9,891 nucleotides of DNA from DSNY01 sp016861185 (GTDB taxonomy: Bacteria; Pseudomonadota; Gammaproteobacteria; Burkholderiales; Burkholderiaceae_F): NCBI GenBank assembly GCA_030263275.1, contig SZOR01000130.1, positions 1-9,891 of the forward strand. Direction: 5' to 3'. The notes under the pieces were generated by a model. That model saw only the letters and a list, made by a program, of their open reading frames with translations. It ran no database searches and was not told where the DNA came from. Positions 1 to 7,486 of this stretch are shown one piece after another (the stretch's first letter is position 1; each line of letters starts with the position of its first letter). The translations under genes were made by a program, and so were the position numbers.

Positions 1-301
1 CGTCGAGGTCGCCTACGACGGCGTCGAGGCGCTCGACCGGCTGCGCGCCGAGAACTTCGACCTCGTGCTGATGGACATCCACATGCCGCGCATGGACGGC
101 TACACCGCCGCGCGCACGTGGCGCACCGAGGAGGCGAACGCCCGCCGCGCGCGCGTGCCGATCGTCGCGCTGACGGCGAACTCGCTGCCCGACGACCGGC
201 AGAAGAGCCTGGACGTCGGCATGGACGAACACGTGTCGAAGCCGTACACGAACGCCGACCTGGCGACGATCATGCTGCGCTATCTGCCGCTGGCTTCGTA
301 A
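1..301 (+). CDS. Response-regulator receiver (REC) domain, C-terminal fragment, probably of a hybrid sensor histidine kinase
   Basis: The reading frame is open from base 2 to a TAA at 299-301 and has no start inside the window, so the 5' end lies outside. The roughly 99 visible residues form most of a CheY-like receiver domain. The phosphoacceptor Asp is at 74-76, in the motif VLMDIHMPRMDG. The conserved Thr is at 173-175 (IVALTAN) and the conserved Lys-Pro starts at 239 (SKPY). The protein ends about 18 residues after that Lys, so no output domain follows. A terminal REC without a DNA-binding domain, with the MDxxMPxMDG and ALTAN style, is typical of hybrid histidine kinases (BarA/RcsC-like), but a stand-alone CheY-like regulator cannot be excluded. 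It converges on the antiporter gene with a gap of 28 bp. Confidence 0.85.
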   Translation, partial: VEVAYDGVEALDRLRAENFDLVLMDIHMPRMDGYTAARTWRTEEANARRARVPIVALTANSLPDDRQKSLDVGMDEHVSKPYTNADLATIMLRYLPLAS

Positions 302-329
302 CGGATCCACAGCGGCCGGCCCGAGCGCG

Positions 330-2321
330 CTACTTCTGCAGCAGCCGCTCCTCGGCCAATTCGAGCGCCTCCGGCACACCGCGCAGCACGACGACGTCGC
401 CGTCGCGCAGCACCATCTCGGGCGCGGGATCCTCGCCACGGATGCCGCGCCGGCGGATTGCGGTGACTTCGGCGCCGACTTCGGCGAGCTTCAGTTCGCC
501 GAGCGCGCGCCCGACCGCGGCGGCGCCCGCCTCGATCGGCACCGAGTGCAGCCGCTCGTGCGCCTCCTCCTCGAATTCCTCGCGCTCGTCGGCGCCGTGG
601 AAGTAGCCGCGCAGCAGCCGGTAGCGCGAGTCGCGCGCTTCGCGCACGCGCTTGACGACCCGCTGCAGGGGCACGCCGAGCAGCACGAGCGCGTGCGAGC
701 CGAGCATCAGGCTGCCTTCGAAGATCTCGGGCACGACCTCGGTCGCGCCCGCGGCCTGCAGCTTGTCCAGATCGGCGTCGTCGGCGGTGCGCACGATGAT
801 CGGCAGTCTCGGGTTGACCTCGTGCGCGAAGTGGATCACTTTGAGCGCGGAGTTCGTGTCGGCGTAGGTGACGACCAGCGCCGCGGCGCGTGCCACCCCG
901 GCGGCGACCAGCGTCTCGCGGCGGGCGGCGTCGCCGTAGACGACCGATTCGCCCGCGGCCGCGGCTTCGCGAACGCGGTCGGGGTCGAGGTCGAGTGCGA
1001 CGTAGGCGATGTTCTCCTGGTCGAGCATCTTCGCGAGGTGCTGGCCGGTGCGCCCGAAGCCGCAGATCACGACGTGCCTTTCCGTAGCCATCGAGCGCGT
1101 GGCGATCTGATGCAGCTCGAGCGCGCGCTGCATCCACTCGGAGGCGACGAAGCGCATCGCGACGCGGCCGCTGTATTGCATCAGGAAGGGCGTGGCCAGC
1201 ATCGACAGCAGCATCGCGGCAAGCACGACCTGCATCAAATCCGCCGGCAGAAGCTGCAGGCCACCCGCCTGGTTCAGCAGCACGAAGCCGAACTCGCCCG
1301 CGGTGGCGAGCGGCAGTGCGGTGCGGATCGCCGTGCCCGCCGCCGCGCCGAAGGCGCGCGCGAGCCCCACGATCAGCGCGAACTTGAACGAGGTCGGGAC
1401 CAGCAGGGCGAGCAGCACCCAGCCGAACTGCCCGACCACGACGCCGACGTTCAGCAGCATGCCGATCGTCACGAAGAACAGCCCCAGCAGCACGTCGCGG
1501 AAGGGCTTGATGTCCTCCTCGACCTGATGCCGGTACTCCGTCTCTGCGATCAGCATGCCGGCGACGAAGGCGCCGAGTGCGAGCGACAGCCCCGCGAGTT
1601 CGGTCAGCCACGCGAGTCCCAGCGTCACCAGCAGCAGGTTCAGCGTGAACAGCTCGTGCGAGCGCCGCTTGGCGACCACGTGGAACCAGCGGCGGATCAC
1701 CCATTGCCCGCCGACCAGCAGCACCGCGAGCAGCGCCGCCGCCTTGACGAGCGCGAAGCCGAGCGCGGGCGCGAGGTTCTCCGGCTGCTGCGCCAATGCC
1801 GGAACGATCACCAGCAGCGGCACGACGGCGAGATCCTGGAACAGCAGCACGCCGACGATGCGGCGGCCGTGGTCGGTTTCGAGCTCGAGCCGCTCGGCGA
1901 GCAGCTTCATCACGATCGCGGTCGACGACATCGCCATCGCGCCGCCGAGCGCGAACGCGCCCGCGAGGTTGATGTCGAACACGTGCGCGAAGAAGCGGTG
2001 GAACACGAAACCCACCGCCATCACCGCGACGATGGTGGCCGCGACCTGGGTGAGCCCGAGCCCGAAGACGATGCGCCTCATCGCGCGCAGCCTCGGCAGC
2101 GAGAACTCGAGCCCGATCGAGAACATCAGGAACACGACCCCGAACTCGGCCAGATACCGCGTCTGTTCGACGTCCCGCACGACGCCGAGCGCGTGCGGTC
2201 CGATCAGGATGCCGACCGCGAGATAGCCGAGCATCGGCGGCAGATTGGCCAGCCGGAAGGCGACGACACCGAGCACGGAAGCCGCCAGCAGCAGCAGCGT
2301 CAGTTCGAGGGCGGAGAGCAT
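330..2321 (-). CDS. KefB/KefC-type monovalent cation:proton antiporter (CPA2 family) with RCK domains
   Basis: This is a 663-residue inner-membrane K+/H+ (or K+ efflux) antiporter. Residues 1-385 are strongly hydrophobic, consistent with about 12 membrane segments of the Na+/H+ exchanger fold, and include the Kef-like motif LLFQDLAVVPLL (159-170). The cytoplasmic loop EYRHQVEEDIKPF (262-274) resembles the KefC loop known to set gating. An RCK_N (TrkA-N) Rossmann domain starts near 415 with GFGRTGQ (421-427) and an acidic strand end (LDLDPD, 443-448). A TrkA-C-like domain fills about 590-650. E. coli KefB/KefC are 601-620 residues, so this one has the extra TrkA-C module seen in many proteobacterial homologues. 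The start at 2319-2321 gives a proper membrane N-terminus. The same frame stays open upstream but there only runs antisense to kdsD. No strong Shine-Dalgarno is visible. No KefF/KefG partner lies in the window, so glutathione gating is not established. Confidence 0.9.
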   Translation of the reverse strand: MLSALELTLLLLAASVLGVVAFRLANLPPMLGYLAVGILIGPHALGVVRDVEQTRYLAEFGVVFLMFSIGLEFSLPRLRAMRRIVFGLGLTQVAATIVAVMAVGFVFHRFFAHVFDINLAGAFALGGAMAMSSTAIVMKLLAERLELETDHGRRIVGVLLFQDLAVVPLLVIVPALAQQPENLAPALGFALVKAAALLAVLLVGGQWVIRRWFHVVAKRRSHELFTLNLLLVTLGLAWLTELAGLSLALGAFVAGMLIAETEYRHQVEEDIKPFRDVLLGLFFVTIGMLLNVGVVVGQFGWVLLALLVPTSFKFALIVGLARAFGAAAGTAIRTALPLATAGEFGFVLLNQAGGLQLLPADLMQVVLAAMLLSMLATPFLMQYSGRVAMRFVASEWMQRALELHQIATRSMATERHVVICGFGRTGQHLAKMLDQENIAYVALDLDPDRVREAAAAGESVVYGDAARRETLVAAGVARAAALVVTYADTNSALKVIHFAHEVNPRLPIIVRTADDADLDKLQAAGATEVVPEIFEGSLMLGSHALVLLGVPLQRVVKRVREARDSRYRLLRGYFHGADEREEFEEEAHERLHSVPIEAGAAAVGRALGELKLAEVGAEVTAIRRRGIRGEDPAPEMVLRDGDVVVLRGVPEALELAEERLLQK

Positions 2322-2430
2322 CTTGTTATGGAAGGCGCCGGACCACAGCAAGAGCCATGCCAGCGATCGGCTGGCAAGAGTATCATCGCGCGCGCTTGCC
2401 TCGAACCCGCACGTCCTCACGATCGTCACG
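2322..2430. promoter_or_regulatory. Divergent antiporter/kdsD intergenic region with candidate operator and promoter
   Basis: This 109-bp region separates the divergent start codons. It holds a perfect inverted repeat, TGCCAGC-GATCG-GCTGGCA, at 2358-2376. A -10-like TATCAT lies at 2381-2386, and ATGCCA at 2357-2362 (four of six matches to TTGACA) sits 18 bp upstream of it. This would be a sigma-70 promoter for kdsD with a leader of about 38 nt. The repeat covers most of the proposed -35 and spacer, the usual position for a repressor operator. On the minus strand TTGCCA (2377-2372) resembles a -35 but no good -10 follows. The promoter and operator roles are inferred; only the repeat is directly seen. 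Confidence 0.45.
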
Positions 2431-3432
2431 ATGGAGCGCGCCGCGCCTGTGCAAACCCGCCCGAAGGCCCGCGATTCCGCGCAACGGCTCGCACGCCAGG
2501 TGATCGCGATCGAAGCGCAGGCGGTGGCGGCGCTTGCGGACCGCATCGACGACAACTTCATGCGCGCGGTCGACCTGCTGCTCGGCTGCCGCGGGCGCGT
2601 GGTCGTCAGCGGCATCGGCAAGAGCGGGCACATCGCGCGCAAGATCGCCGCGACCTTCGCATCGACGGGCACGCCGGCGCTGTTCGTGCACGCGGCGGAG
2701 GCCGCGCACGGCGACCTCGGCATGGTCACGCGCGACGACGTGTTCGTCGCGCTGTCGTATTCGGGCGAATCGGCCGAGTTGCTGACCGTCGTACCGATCG
2801 TCAAGCGCGAAGGTACGCCGATGATCGCGATGACGGGCCGCGCCGACTCGTCGCTCGCGCGCCATGCCGACGTGCACCTGGACTGCCGCGTCGACAAGGA
2901 GGCCTGCCCGCTGAACCTCGCGCCGACTTCGTCCACGGCCGCGATGCTCGCGCTCGGCGACGCGCTGGCGATCGCCTGCCTCGACGAGCGCGGCTTCGGC
3001 CCGGAGGACTTCGCGCGTTCGCATCCGGGCGGCGCCCTGGGTCGCAAGCTGCTGACGCGCGTCGCCGACATCATGCGCACGGGCGACGCGGTGCCGAGCG
3101 TGCCGATCGACGCGAGCGTAATGGACGCCGTGCACGAGATCACGCGCAAGAAGATCGGCATGACCGCGATCGTCGACGGCGAGGGCCGCGTGGCCGGCAT
3201 CTTCACCGAGGGCGACCTGCGGCGGCTGCTCGAACACGCCGGCGACGTGCGGCCGCTGCGCATCGCCGACGTGATGACGCGCAATCCGCTGACCGTTCGC
3301 GCGGGCCAGCTCGCGGCCGAGGCGGCCGAGCTGCTCGACCGCACGCTGCGCAACCAGCTGCTGGTCGTCGAGGACGGCAAGCTCGTCGGCGCGCTGCACA
3401 TCCACGACCTGACCGCGGCGAAGGTGCTCTGA
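2431..3432 (+). CDS. kdsD: D-arabinose 5-phosphate isomerase (KdsD/KpsF/GutQ family)
   Basis: The enzyme converts D-ribulose 5-phosphate to D-arabinose 5-phosphate, the first step to Kdo for the LPS inner core, in the cytoplasm. The protein is 333 residues (E. coli KdsD 328) with a SIS domain at about 40-185 and two CBS domains at about 212-268 and 278-333. Residues equivalent to the E. coli catalytic set are present: Lys64 in GIGKSGH, Glu113 in SGES, Glu157 in DKEACPL and His198 in SHPGGALGRK. ATG 2431 was chosen because it gives the family length and places the start just downstream of the candidate promoter. The frame stays open far upstream, into antisense of the antiporter gene, but with no family similarity. 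There is no evident Shine-Dalgarno. GutQ is the main paralogue, but adjacency to kdsC and the lpt genes favours KdsD. Confidence 0.95.
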   Translation: MERAAPVQTRPKARDSAQRLARQVIAIEAQAVAALADRIDDNFMRAVDLLLGCRGRVVVSGIGKSGHIARKIAATFASTGTPALFVHAAEAAHGDLGMVTRDDVFVALSYSGESAELLTVVPIVKREGTPMIAMTGRADSSLARHADVHLDCRVDKEACPLNLAPTSSTAAMLALGDALAIACLDERGFGPEDFARSHPGGALGRKLLTRVADIMRTGDAVPSVPIDASVMDAVHEITRKKIGMTAIVDGEGRVAGIFTEGDLRRLLEHAGDVRPLRIADVMTRNPLTVRAGQLAAEAAELLDRTLRNQLLVVEDGKLVGALHIHDLTAAKVL

Positions 3433-3436
3433 GGCG

Positions 3437-3991
3437 ATGGCGACCCCCGTGACGAGCACCGCTGCCGCGCGCGCCGCGCGCGTGCGCCTGATGATCCTCG
3501 ACGTCGACGGCGTGCTGACCGACGGGCAGCTCTGCTACGGCGGCCACGGCGAGGTGCTGAAGACCTTCAACGTGCGCGACGGCCACGGCATCAAGCTGCT
3601 GCGCGAGGCGGGCGTTGAAGTCGCGATCCTGACCGCGCGCAAGTCCGAGATCGTCGCCGTGCGCGCGCGCGAACTGGGCATCGAGCGCGTGCTGCAGGGC
3701 GCGTCCGACAAGCTCGCCGGTTTCGAGCAGTTGCTCGCCGCCACCCTGGTCTCCGCGGACAACTGCGGCTACATCGGCGACGACTGGCCCGACCTGCCGG
3801 TGCTCGCGCGCGCCGGCTTCGCGGCGACGGTGGCCGACGCGGCCGACGAGGTCAAGGCGATCGCGCACTGGATCGCGCCGCAGCCGGGCGGCCGCGGCGC
3901 AGTGCGCGCGCTGGCGGAGTTCATCGTGCGCGCGCAGGGCAAGTTCGACGAACTGCTCACGAAGCATCGCGCCGGGGTCGCGCGTGCGTGA
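3437..3991 (+). CDS. kdsC: 3-deoxy-D-manno-octulosonate 8-phosphate phosphatase (KdsC)
   Basis: This HAD-superfamily phosphatase removes phosphate from Kdo 8-phosphate to give Kdo. It has 184 residues (E. coli KdsC 188) and no cap domain, as in the small tetrameric KdsC type. Motif I is ILDVDGVLTDG with nucleophile Asp22 and acid/base Asp24. Motif II is ILTAR (Thr66). The motif III lysine is Lys92 in GASDKL. Motif IV is IGDDWPDLP with Asp115, Asp116 and Asp119 for Mg2+. It starts 4 bp after the kdsD stop. The GAGG formed around that stop (3431-3434) is the only SD-like element and is unusually close to the ATG, so translation is probably coupled to kdsD. KdsD and KdsC flank the KdsA step, whose gene is not in this window. 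Confidence 0.95.
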   Translation: MATPVTSTAAARAARVRLMILDVDGVLTDGQLCYGGHGEVLKTFNVRDGHGIKLLREAGVEVAILTARKSEIVAVRARELGIERVLQGASDKLAGFEQLLAATLVSADNCGYIGDDWPDLPVLARAGFAATVADAADEVKAIAHWIAPQPGGRGAVRALAEFIVRAQGKFDELLTKHRAGVARA

Positions 3992-4559
3992 CCGTCTGAC
4001 GATGCTGATCGCGATCCTGCTGCTGGCCGCGGTCACGGCGACGAGTTTCTGGTACTCGCGCGTGCTGCGGCGTCCGCCCGCCGCGGAACGGACCACGCCC
4101 GGAACGCCGGACTTCGTCGTCGACCGCTTCGTGCTGACGCAGTTCGACGAGGCGGGGCGCGCCAAACACAAGCTGTTCGCAGAGCGACTCACGCACTTCG
4201 CCGAAAACGACGACATCGAGCTGGCCAGCCCGCGGCTGGTCAGCCTGCGTCCGGACCGACCGCAGATCGAGGCGCGCGCGCAGCGCGCACGCGTCGAAAA
4301 CGCCGGCGAGCGCGTACACCTGCGCGGGTCGGTGCTGCTGACGCGCGCGGCCGACGGCGAGCAGCCGCCGCTGCGGCTCGCGACCGAGTACCTGCTCGCG
4401 CTGCCCGACGAGGACCGCTATTCGACCGACCGGCCGGTCGAGCTCGAGCGCGGTCCCGACCGGATGCGCGCCGACAGCCTCGAGCTGGACAACATCGCGC
4501 GCACGACGCGGCTCGCCGGCAACGTGCGCACCGAACTCGCGCCGCCGGCGCAGCGCTGA
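3984..4559 (+). CDS. lptC: LPS export ABC transporter periplasmic protein LptC
   Basis: LptC is a bitopic inner-membrane protein that takes LPS from the LptB2FG extractor and passes it to LptA. The protein has 191 residues, the same as E. coli LptC. A single N-terminal membrane anchor lies at about 7-24, after a short basic tail, and is followed by a periplasmic beta-jellyroll region. The stretch at 44-82, with FVLTQFDEAG and KHKLFAERLTHF, is typical of the beta-proteobacterial form. The GTG at 3984 overlaps the end of kdsC by 8 bp. An in-frame ATG at 4002 would also keep the anchor but would drop its basic N-flank and has no SD, while GGGG at 3974-3977 may serve the GTG. The position between kdsC and lptA fixes the assignment, since LptC sequences diverge strongly. 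Confidence 0.9.
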   Translation: MRDRLTMLIAILLLAAVTATSFWYSRVLRRPPAAERTTPGTPDFVVDRFVLTQFDEAGRAKHKLFAERLTHFAENDDIELASPRLVSLRPDRPQIEARAQRARVENAGERVHLRGSVLLTRAADGEQPPLRLATEYLLALPDEDRYSTDRPVELERGPDRMRADSLELDNIARTTRLAGNVRTELAPPAQR

Positions 4560-4570
4560 GGAGCAACCCG
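4558..4570 (+). promoter_or_regulatory. Ribosome binding site of lptA
   Basis: GAGGAG at 4558-4563 overlaps the lptC TGA and sits 7 nt before the lptA ATG. It is one of the few strong Shine-Dalgarno sites in the operon. It supports the ATG at 4571 as the start and suggests that lptA is translated strongly, as befits the bridge protein, which is needed in several copies. Confidence 0.7.
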
Positions 4571-5185
4571 ATGCGAACGCCGCTTCCGTCGCCGCGCGCC
4601 GCCTGCCTGCTGCTGGCGCTCGCGCTCGCGGCCCCCGCGCACGCCGAACGCGCCGACCGCGACAAGCCCACGCAGATCGTCGCCGACCGCTTCGTCGGCG
4701 ACGATCTGAAGCAGACGGTCGTCTATTCGGGCAACGTGACGCTGACGCGCGGCACGCTGCGCATCACCGGCGAACGGATGGAACTGCGCGAGGATCCCGA
4801 GCGCTACCGCTACGCGGTGGTCACCGCCGCGCCGGGCAAGCTCGCGAGCTTCCGCCAGCGGCGCGACGCGGCGACCCCCGGCATCGAGGAGTACGTCGAG
4901 GGCTACGCCGAGCGGATCGAGTACGACGAGCGCGCGGAGACGGTGAAGTTCATCAACCGCGCGCAATGGCGGCGGCTCGAGAATGAACAGCCGCGCGACG
5001 AGCTGACCGGCAACCTGATCGTCTACGACAGCCGCAACTCGAAGTACTGGGCCGAAGGCGCCGCCGATCCCGCGCAAGGCGACGGCCGCGTGCGAACGAT
5101 CATCGCGCCGCGCAGCGAGGCGCCGCCCGCCGCGCCGCCGGCGAACCTGAAGCCCGCTCCCGCCGCGCCGGCGCCCGCCAAATGA
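4571..5185 (+). CDS. lptA: LPS transport periplasmic protein LptA
   Basis: LptA monomers stack into the periplasmic bridge that carries LPS from LptC to LptD in the outer membrane. The 204-residue protein has a Sec signal peptide (basic start, Leu/Ala core at about 10-21, AHA cleavage site giving Glu26 as a likely first mature residue). An OstA/LptA beta-jellyroll domain follows from about 33 to 165, with QIVADRF, VVYSGNVTLTRG and DELTGNLIVYDS. E. coli LptA is 185 residues. The excess here is a low-complexity Ala/Pro-rich tail from about 182 to 204, probably disordered. The gene lies 11 bp after lptC and its stop overlaps the lptB start (ATGA, 5182-5185), so lptA and lptB are likely translationally coupled. 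Confidence 0.93.
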   Translation: MRTPLPSPRAACLLLALALAAPAHAERADRDKPTQIVADRFVGDDLKQTVVYSGNVTLTRGTLRITGERMELREDPERYRYAVVTAAPGKLASFRQRRDAATPGIEEYVEGYAERIEYDERAETVKFINRAQWRRLENEQPRDELTGNLIVYDSRNSKYWAEGAADPAQGDGRVRTIIAPRSEAPPAAPPANLKPAPAAPAPAK

Positions 5186-5985
5186 ACGACGTCGCGGCGA
5201 GCCGCGCTGTCGCACCGACGCTGCAGCCAAGCAGCGCGCCGGCGCGCAGCCGCCTGCTGATCGAACATCTGCACAAGCTCTACGGCAGCCGCGTCGTCGT
5301 CAAGGACGTGTCGCTCGCGGTCGAAGCAGGCGAAGTCGTCGGCCTGCTCGGCCCCAACGGCGCAGGCAAGACGACCTGCTTCTACATGATCGTCGGGCTC
5401 GTGCCGATGGACGGCGGGCACATCACCCTCGACGGCCGGACGATCGCACACCTGCCGATCCACCGCCGCGCGCGCATGGGGCTGTCGTACCTGCCGCAGG
5501 AAGCCTCGGTGTTCCGCCGCCTGACGGTCGAGGAGAACATCCGCGCCGTGCTCGAGCTGCAGCTCGACGAGCGGCGCCGGCCGCTCGCGCCGGAGGCGGT
5601 CGACGCGCGGCTCGACGAACTGCTCGCCGACCTGCAGATCACGCACCTGCGGACCAATCCCGCGCAGAGCCTGTCGGGCGGCGAGCGGCGCCGCGTCGAG
5701 ATCGCGCGCGCGCTCGCGGCGCGGCCGCGCTTCATCCTGCTCGACGAGCCTTTCGCGGGTGTCGATCCGATCGCGGTGATCGAGATCCAGCGCATCGTGC
5801 GCTTCCTCAAGGACCGCGGCATCGGCGTGCTGATCACCGATCACAACGTGCGCGAGACGCTCGGCATCTGCGACCACGCGTACATCATCAACGAGGGCGA
5901 AGTGCTCGCCGCCGGCCGCCCCGAGGAGATCGTCGAGAACGAAAGCGTGCGGCGCGTCTACCTCGGCGAGCACTTCAGAATGTGA
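5182..5985 (+). CDS. lptB: LPS export ABC transporter ATP-binding protein LptB
   Basis: LptB is the cytoplasmic ATPase dimer that powers LPS extraction with LptF and LptG, which are encoded elsewhere. The 267 residues hold a complete ABC domain: Walker A GPNGAGKTT (57-65), Q-loop Gln106 in YLPQEAS, signature LSGGE (164-168), Walker B FILLDEP with Asp188 and Glu189, and switch His221 in TDHNVRET. The YLPQEASVFRRL and C-terminal YLGEHFRM segments are diagnostic of LptB among ABC ATPases. E. coli LptB is 241 residues. The extra N-terminal stretch of about 22 residues (Ala/Ser-rich, before LLIEHLHKLYG) is unusual. The ATGA overlap with lptA supports this start, yet a shorter product cannot be ruled out. 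All catalytic motifs are intact. Confidence 0.96.
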   Translation: MNDVAASRAVAPTLQPSSAPARSRLLIEHLHKLYGSRVVVKDVSLAVEAGEVVGLLGPNGAGKTTCFYMIVGLVPMDGGHITLDGRTIAHLPIHRRARMGLSYLPQEASVFRRLTVEENIRAVLELQLDERRRPLAPEAVDARLDELLADLQITHLRTNPAQSLSGGERRRVEIARALAARPRFILLDEPFAGVDPIAVIEIQRIVRFLKDRGIGVLITDHNVRETLGICDHAYIINEGEVLAAGRPEEIVENESVRRVYLGEHFRM

Positions 5986-6007
5986 TTCGCAGGTCGATTC
6001 AGAAGTC

Positions 6008-7486
6008 ATGAAGAACGCCCTGCAGCTCAGGCTTTCGCAGCATCTGGCGCTGACGCCGCAACTGCAGCAGTCGATCCGGCTGCTCCAGCTTTCCACGCTG
6101 GAGCTGAACCAGGAGATCGAACAGGCGCTCGCCGACAACCCGCTGCTCGAACGCGACGACGATCCGCTCGCCACCCCGCTGCGGGTCGCCGCCGACGGCG
6201 CGATCGTCTCCGGCACGGCGGGGACGAACGGCACCGAAGCGCCGGGCGAACGCGGCGAGGACGCGTCCGAAGGCGTCGACACCGCCACGCGCGACGGCGC
6301 GGCAGACGGGCTGCTCGACTGGGGCGCAGGCAACCGCAACGAGCGCGACGACGACGAGGGCCCGCTGTCGTGGGCGTGCACGCGCCCGACGCTGGCCGAG
6401 CACCTGCGCTCGCAGCTTGCGGTGACGACCGCGTCGCCACGCGACCGCGCGCTCGTCGAGCTGCTGATCGAAGCGCTGAACGAGGACGGCTATCTCGCCA
6501 CGCCGCTCGACGAGTTGCTCGCGCTGTGTCCGCGCGAAGCGGGCGTCGAGCTCGACGATCTGACCGCGGCGCTCGCGTTGCTGCAGAGTTTCGATCCGTC
6601 CGGCGTCGGGGCGCGCAGCGCCGCCGAATGCCTCGCGATCCAGCTCGATGCGCTGCTCCGCCAGCCGGATCCGCCCGCGCCGACCGCTGCCCTCGCGCTC
6701 GCGAAACGCATCGTTAGCGAGCACTTGCCGCTGCTCGCGGCGCGCGACTACGCGAAACTGCGCAAGCTGCTCGAGACGGACGACGATGCGTTGCGCGAGG
6801 CGCACGCGCTGATCCGTAGACTCAATCCGCATCCGGGCGTAGGCTTTGCCGCGTCGGGGCCCGACTACGTCGTTCCCGACATCTACGTGCGGCGGATCAG
6901 GAACCGGTGGGTCGCGCAACTCAATCCAGACGTGATGCCGCGGCTGCGCGTGAACCAGTCCTACGCGGCGATCGTCAAACGCGAAAAGGGCAGGGAAGGA
7001 CAGACGCCTTGGTCGGCCCGGCTGCAGGAAGCGCGCTGGCTGATCCGCAACATCCAGCAGCGGTTCGAGACGATCCTGCGCGTCGCGCAGGCGATCGTCG
7101 ACCGCCAGCACAACTTCTTCACGCACGGCGAGATCGCGATGCGGCCGCTGGTGCTGCGCGAGATCGCCGACACCGTCGGACTGCACGAGTCGACCATTTC
7201 GCGCGTGACCTCGAACAAGTACATGGCCACGCCTTTCGGCGTGTTCGAGCTGAAGTATTTTTTCGGCAGCCACGTGGCGACCGAAACCGGCGGCGCGGCG
7301 TCTTCGACGGCGATCCGCGCCTTGATCAAGCAGTTGATAGGAGCGGAAGACCCCAGGAACCCACTGTCCGATAGCAGGCTCGCCGAGCTGCTGGGCGAAC
7401 AGGGCATCGTGGTCGCGCGCCGTACGGTGGCGAAGTACCGCGAGGCGCTGAAGATCGCGCCGGTGGCGATGCGCAAGGTGCTGTAG
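6008..7486 (+). CDS. rpoN: RNA polymerase sigma-54 factor
   Basis: RpoN directs RNA polymerase to -24/-12 promoters and needs AAA+ activators. The 492 residues show the full architecture. Region I (1-50) is Gln/Leu-rich, with LRLSQHLALTPQLQQSIRLLQLS. Region II (about 51-120) is acidic and Gly/Ala-rich. A core-binding region (about 125-310) and a DNA-binding region follow. The latter has a helix-turn-helix around 385-404 (EIADTVGLHESTISRVTSNK), then YMATPFGVFELKYFF, and the RpoN box ARRTVAKYRE at 470-479. E. coli RpoN is 477 residues. The gene starts 22 bp after lptB with only a weak AGAAG (6001-6005) close before the ATG. No separate promoter is evident, so it probably shares the upstream transcript. 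Region II is the least conserved part, as expected for the family. Confidence 0.97.
   Translation: MKNALQLRLSQHLALTPQLQQSIRLLQLSTLELNQEIEQALADNPLLERDDDPLATPLRVAADGAIVSGTAGTNGTEAPGERGEDASEGVDTATRDGAADGLLDWGAGNRNERDDDEGPLSWACTRPTLAEHLRSQLAVTTASPRDRALVELLIEALNEDGYLATPLDELLALCPREAGVELDDLTAALALLQSFDPSGVGARSAAECLAIQLDALLRQPDPPAPTAALALAKRIVSEHLPLLAARDYAKLRKLLETDDDALREAHALIRRLNPHPGVGFAASGPDYVVPDIYVRRIRNRWVAQLNPDVMPRLRVNQSYAAIVKREKGREGQTPWSARLQEARWLIRNIQQRFETILRVAQAIVDRQHNFFTHGEIAMRPLVLREIADTVGLHESTISRVTSNKYMATPFGVFELKYFFGSHVATETGGAASSTAIRALIKQLIGAEDPRNPLSDSRLAELLGEQGIVVARRTVAKYREALKIAPVAMRKVL

Noticed and set aside
302..329. Possible shared terminator between the converging receiver-domain gene and antiporter gene
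   Set aside because: Only a short GC-rich stretch with a CGGCCG palindrome is present; there is no adequate stem and no T-tract on either strand.
2322..3401. N-terminal extension of the antiporter into kdsD on the minus strand
   Set aside because: The extra 360 residues are Ser/Ala/Thr/Arg-rich antisense translation of kdsD. The hydrophobic antiporter N-terminus begins exactly at the Met at 2319-2321.
546..3452. A 968-codon plus-strand reading frame running antisense to the antiporter and overlapping kdsD in another frame
   Set aside because: The translation is Arg/Gln/His/Glu-rich without any domain. Long open shadows are expected opposite GC-rich genes, and the real genes on both strands carry clear family motifs.
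3984..4002. ATG 4002 as the lptC start instead of GTG 3984
   Set aside because: The later start has no SD and removes the basic residues before the membrane anchor; GTG 3984 gives the family length and an operon-typical overlap. It is not fully excluded.
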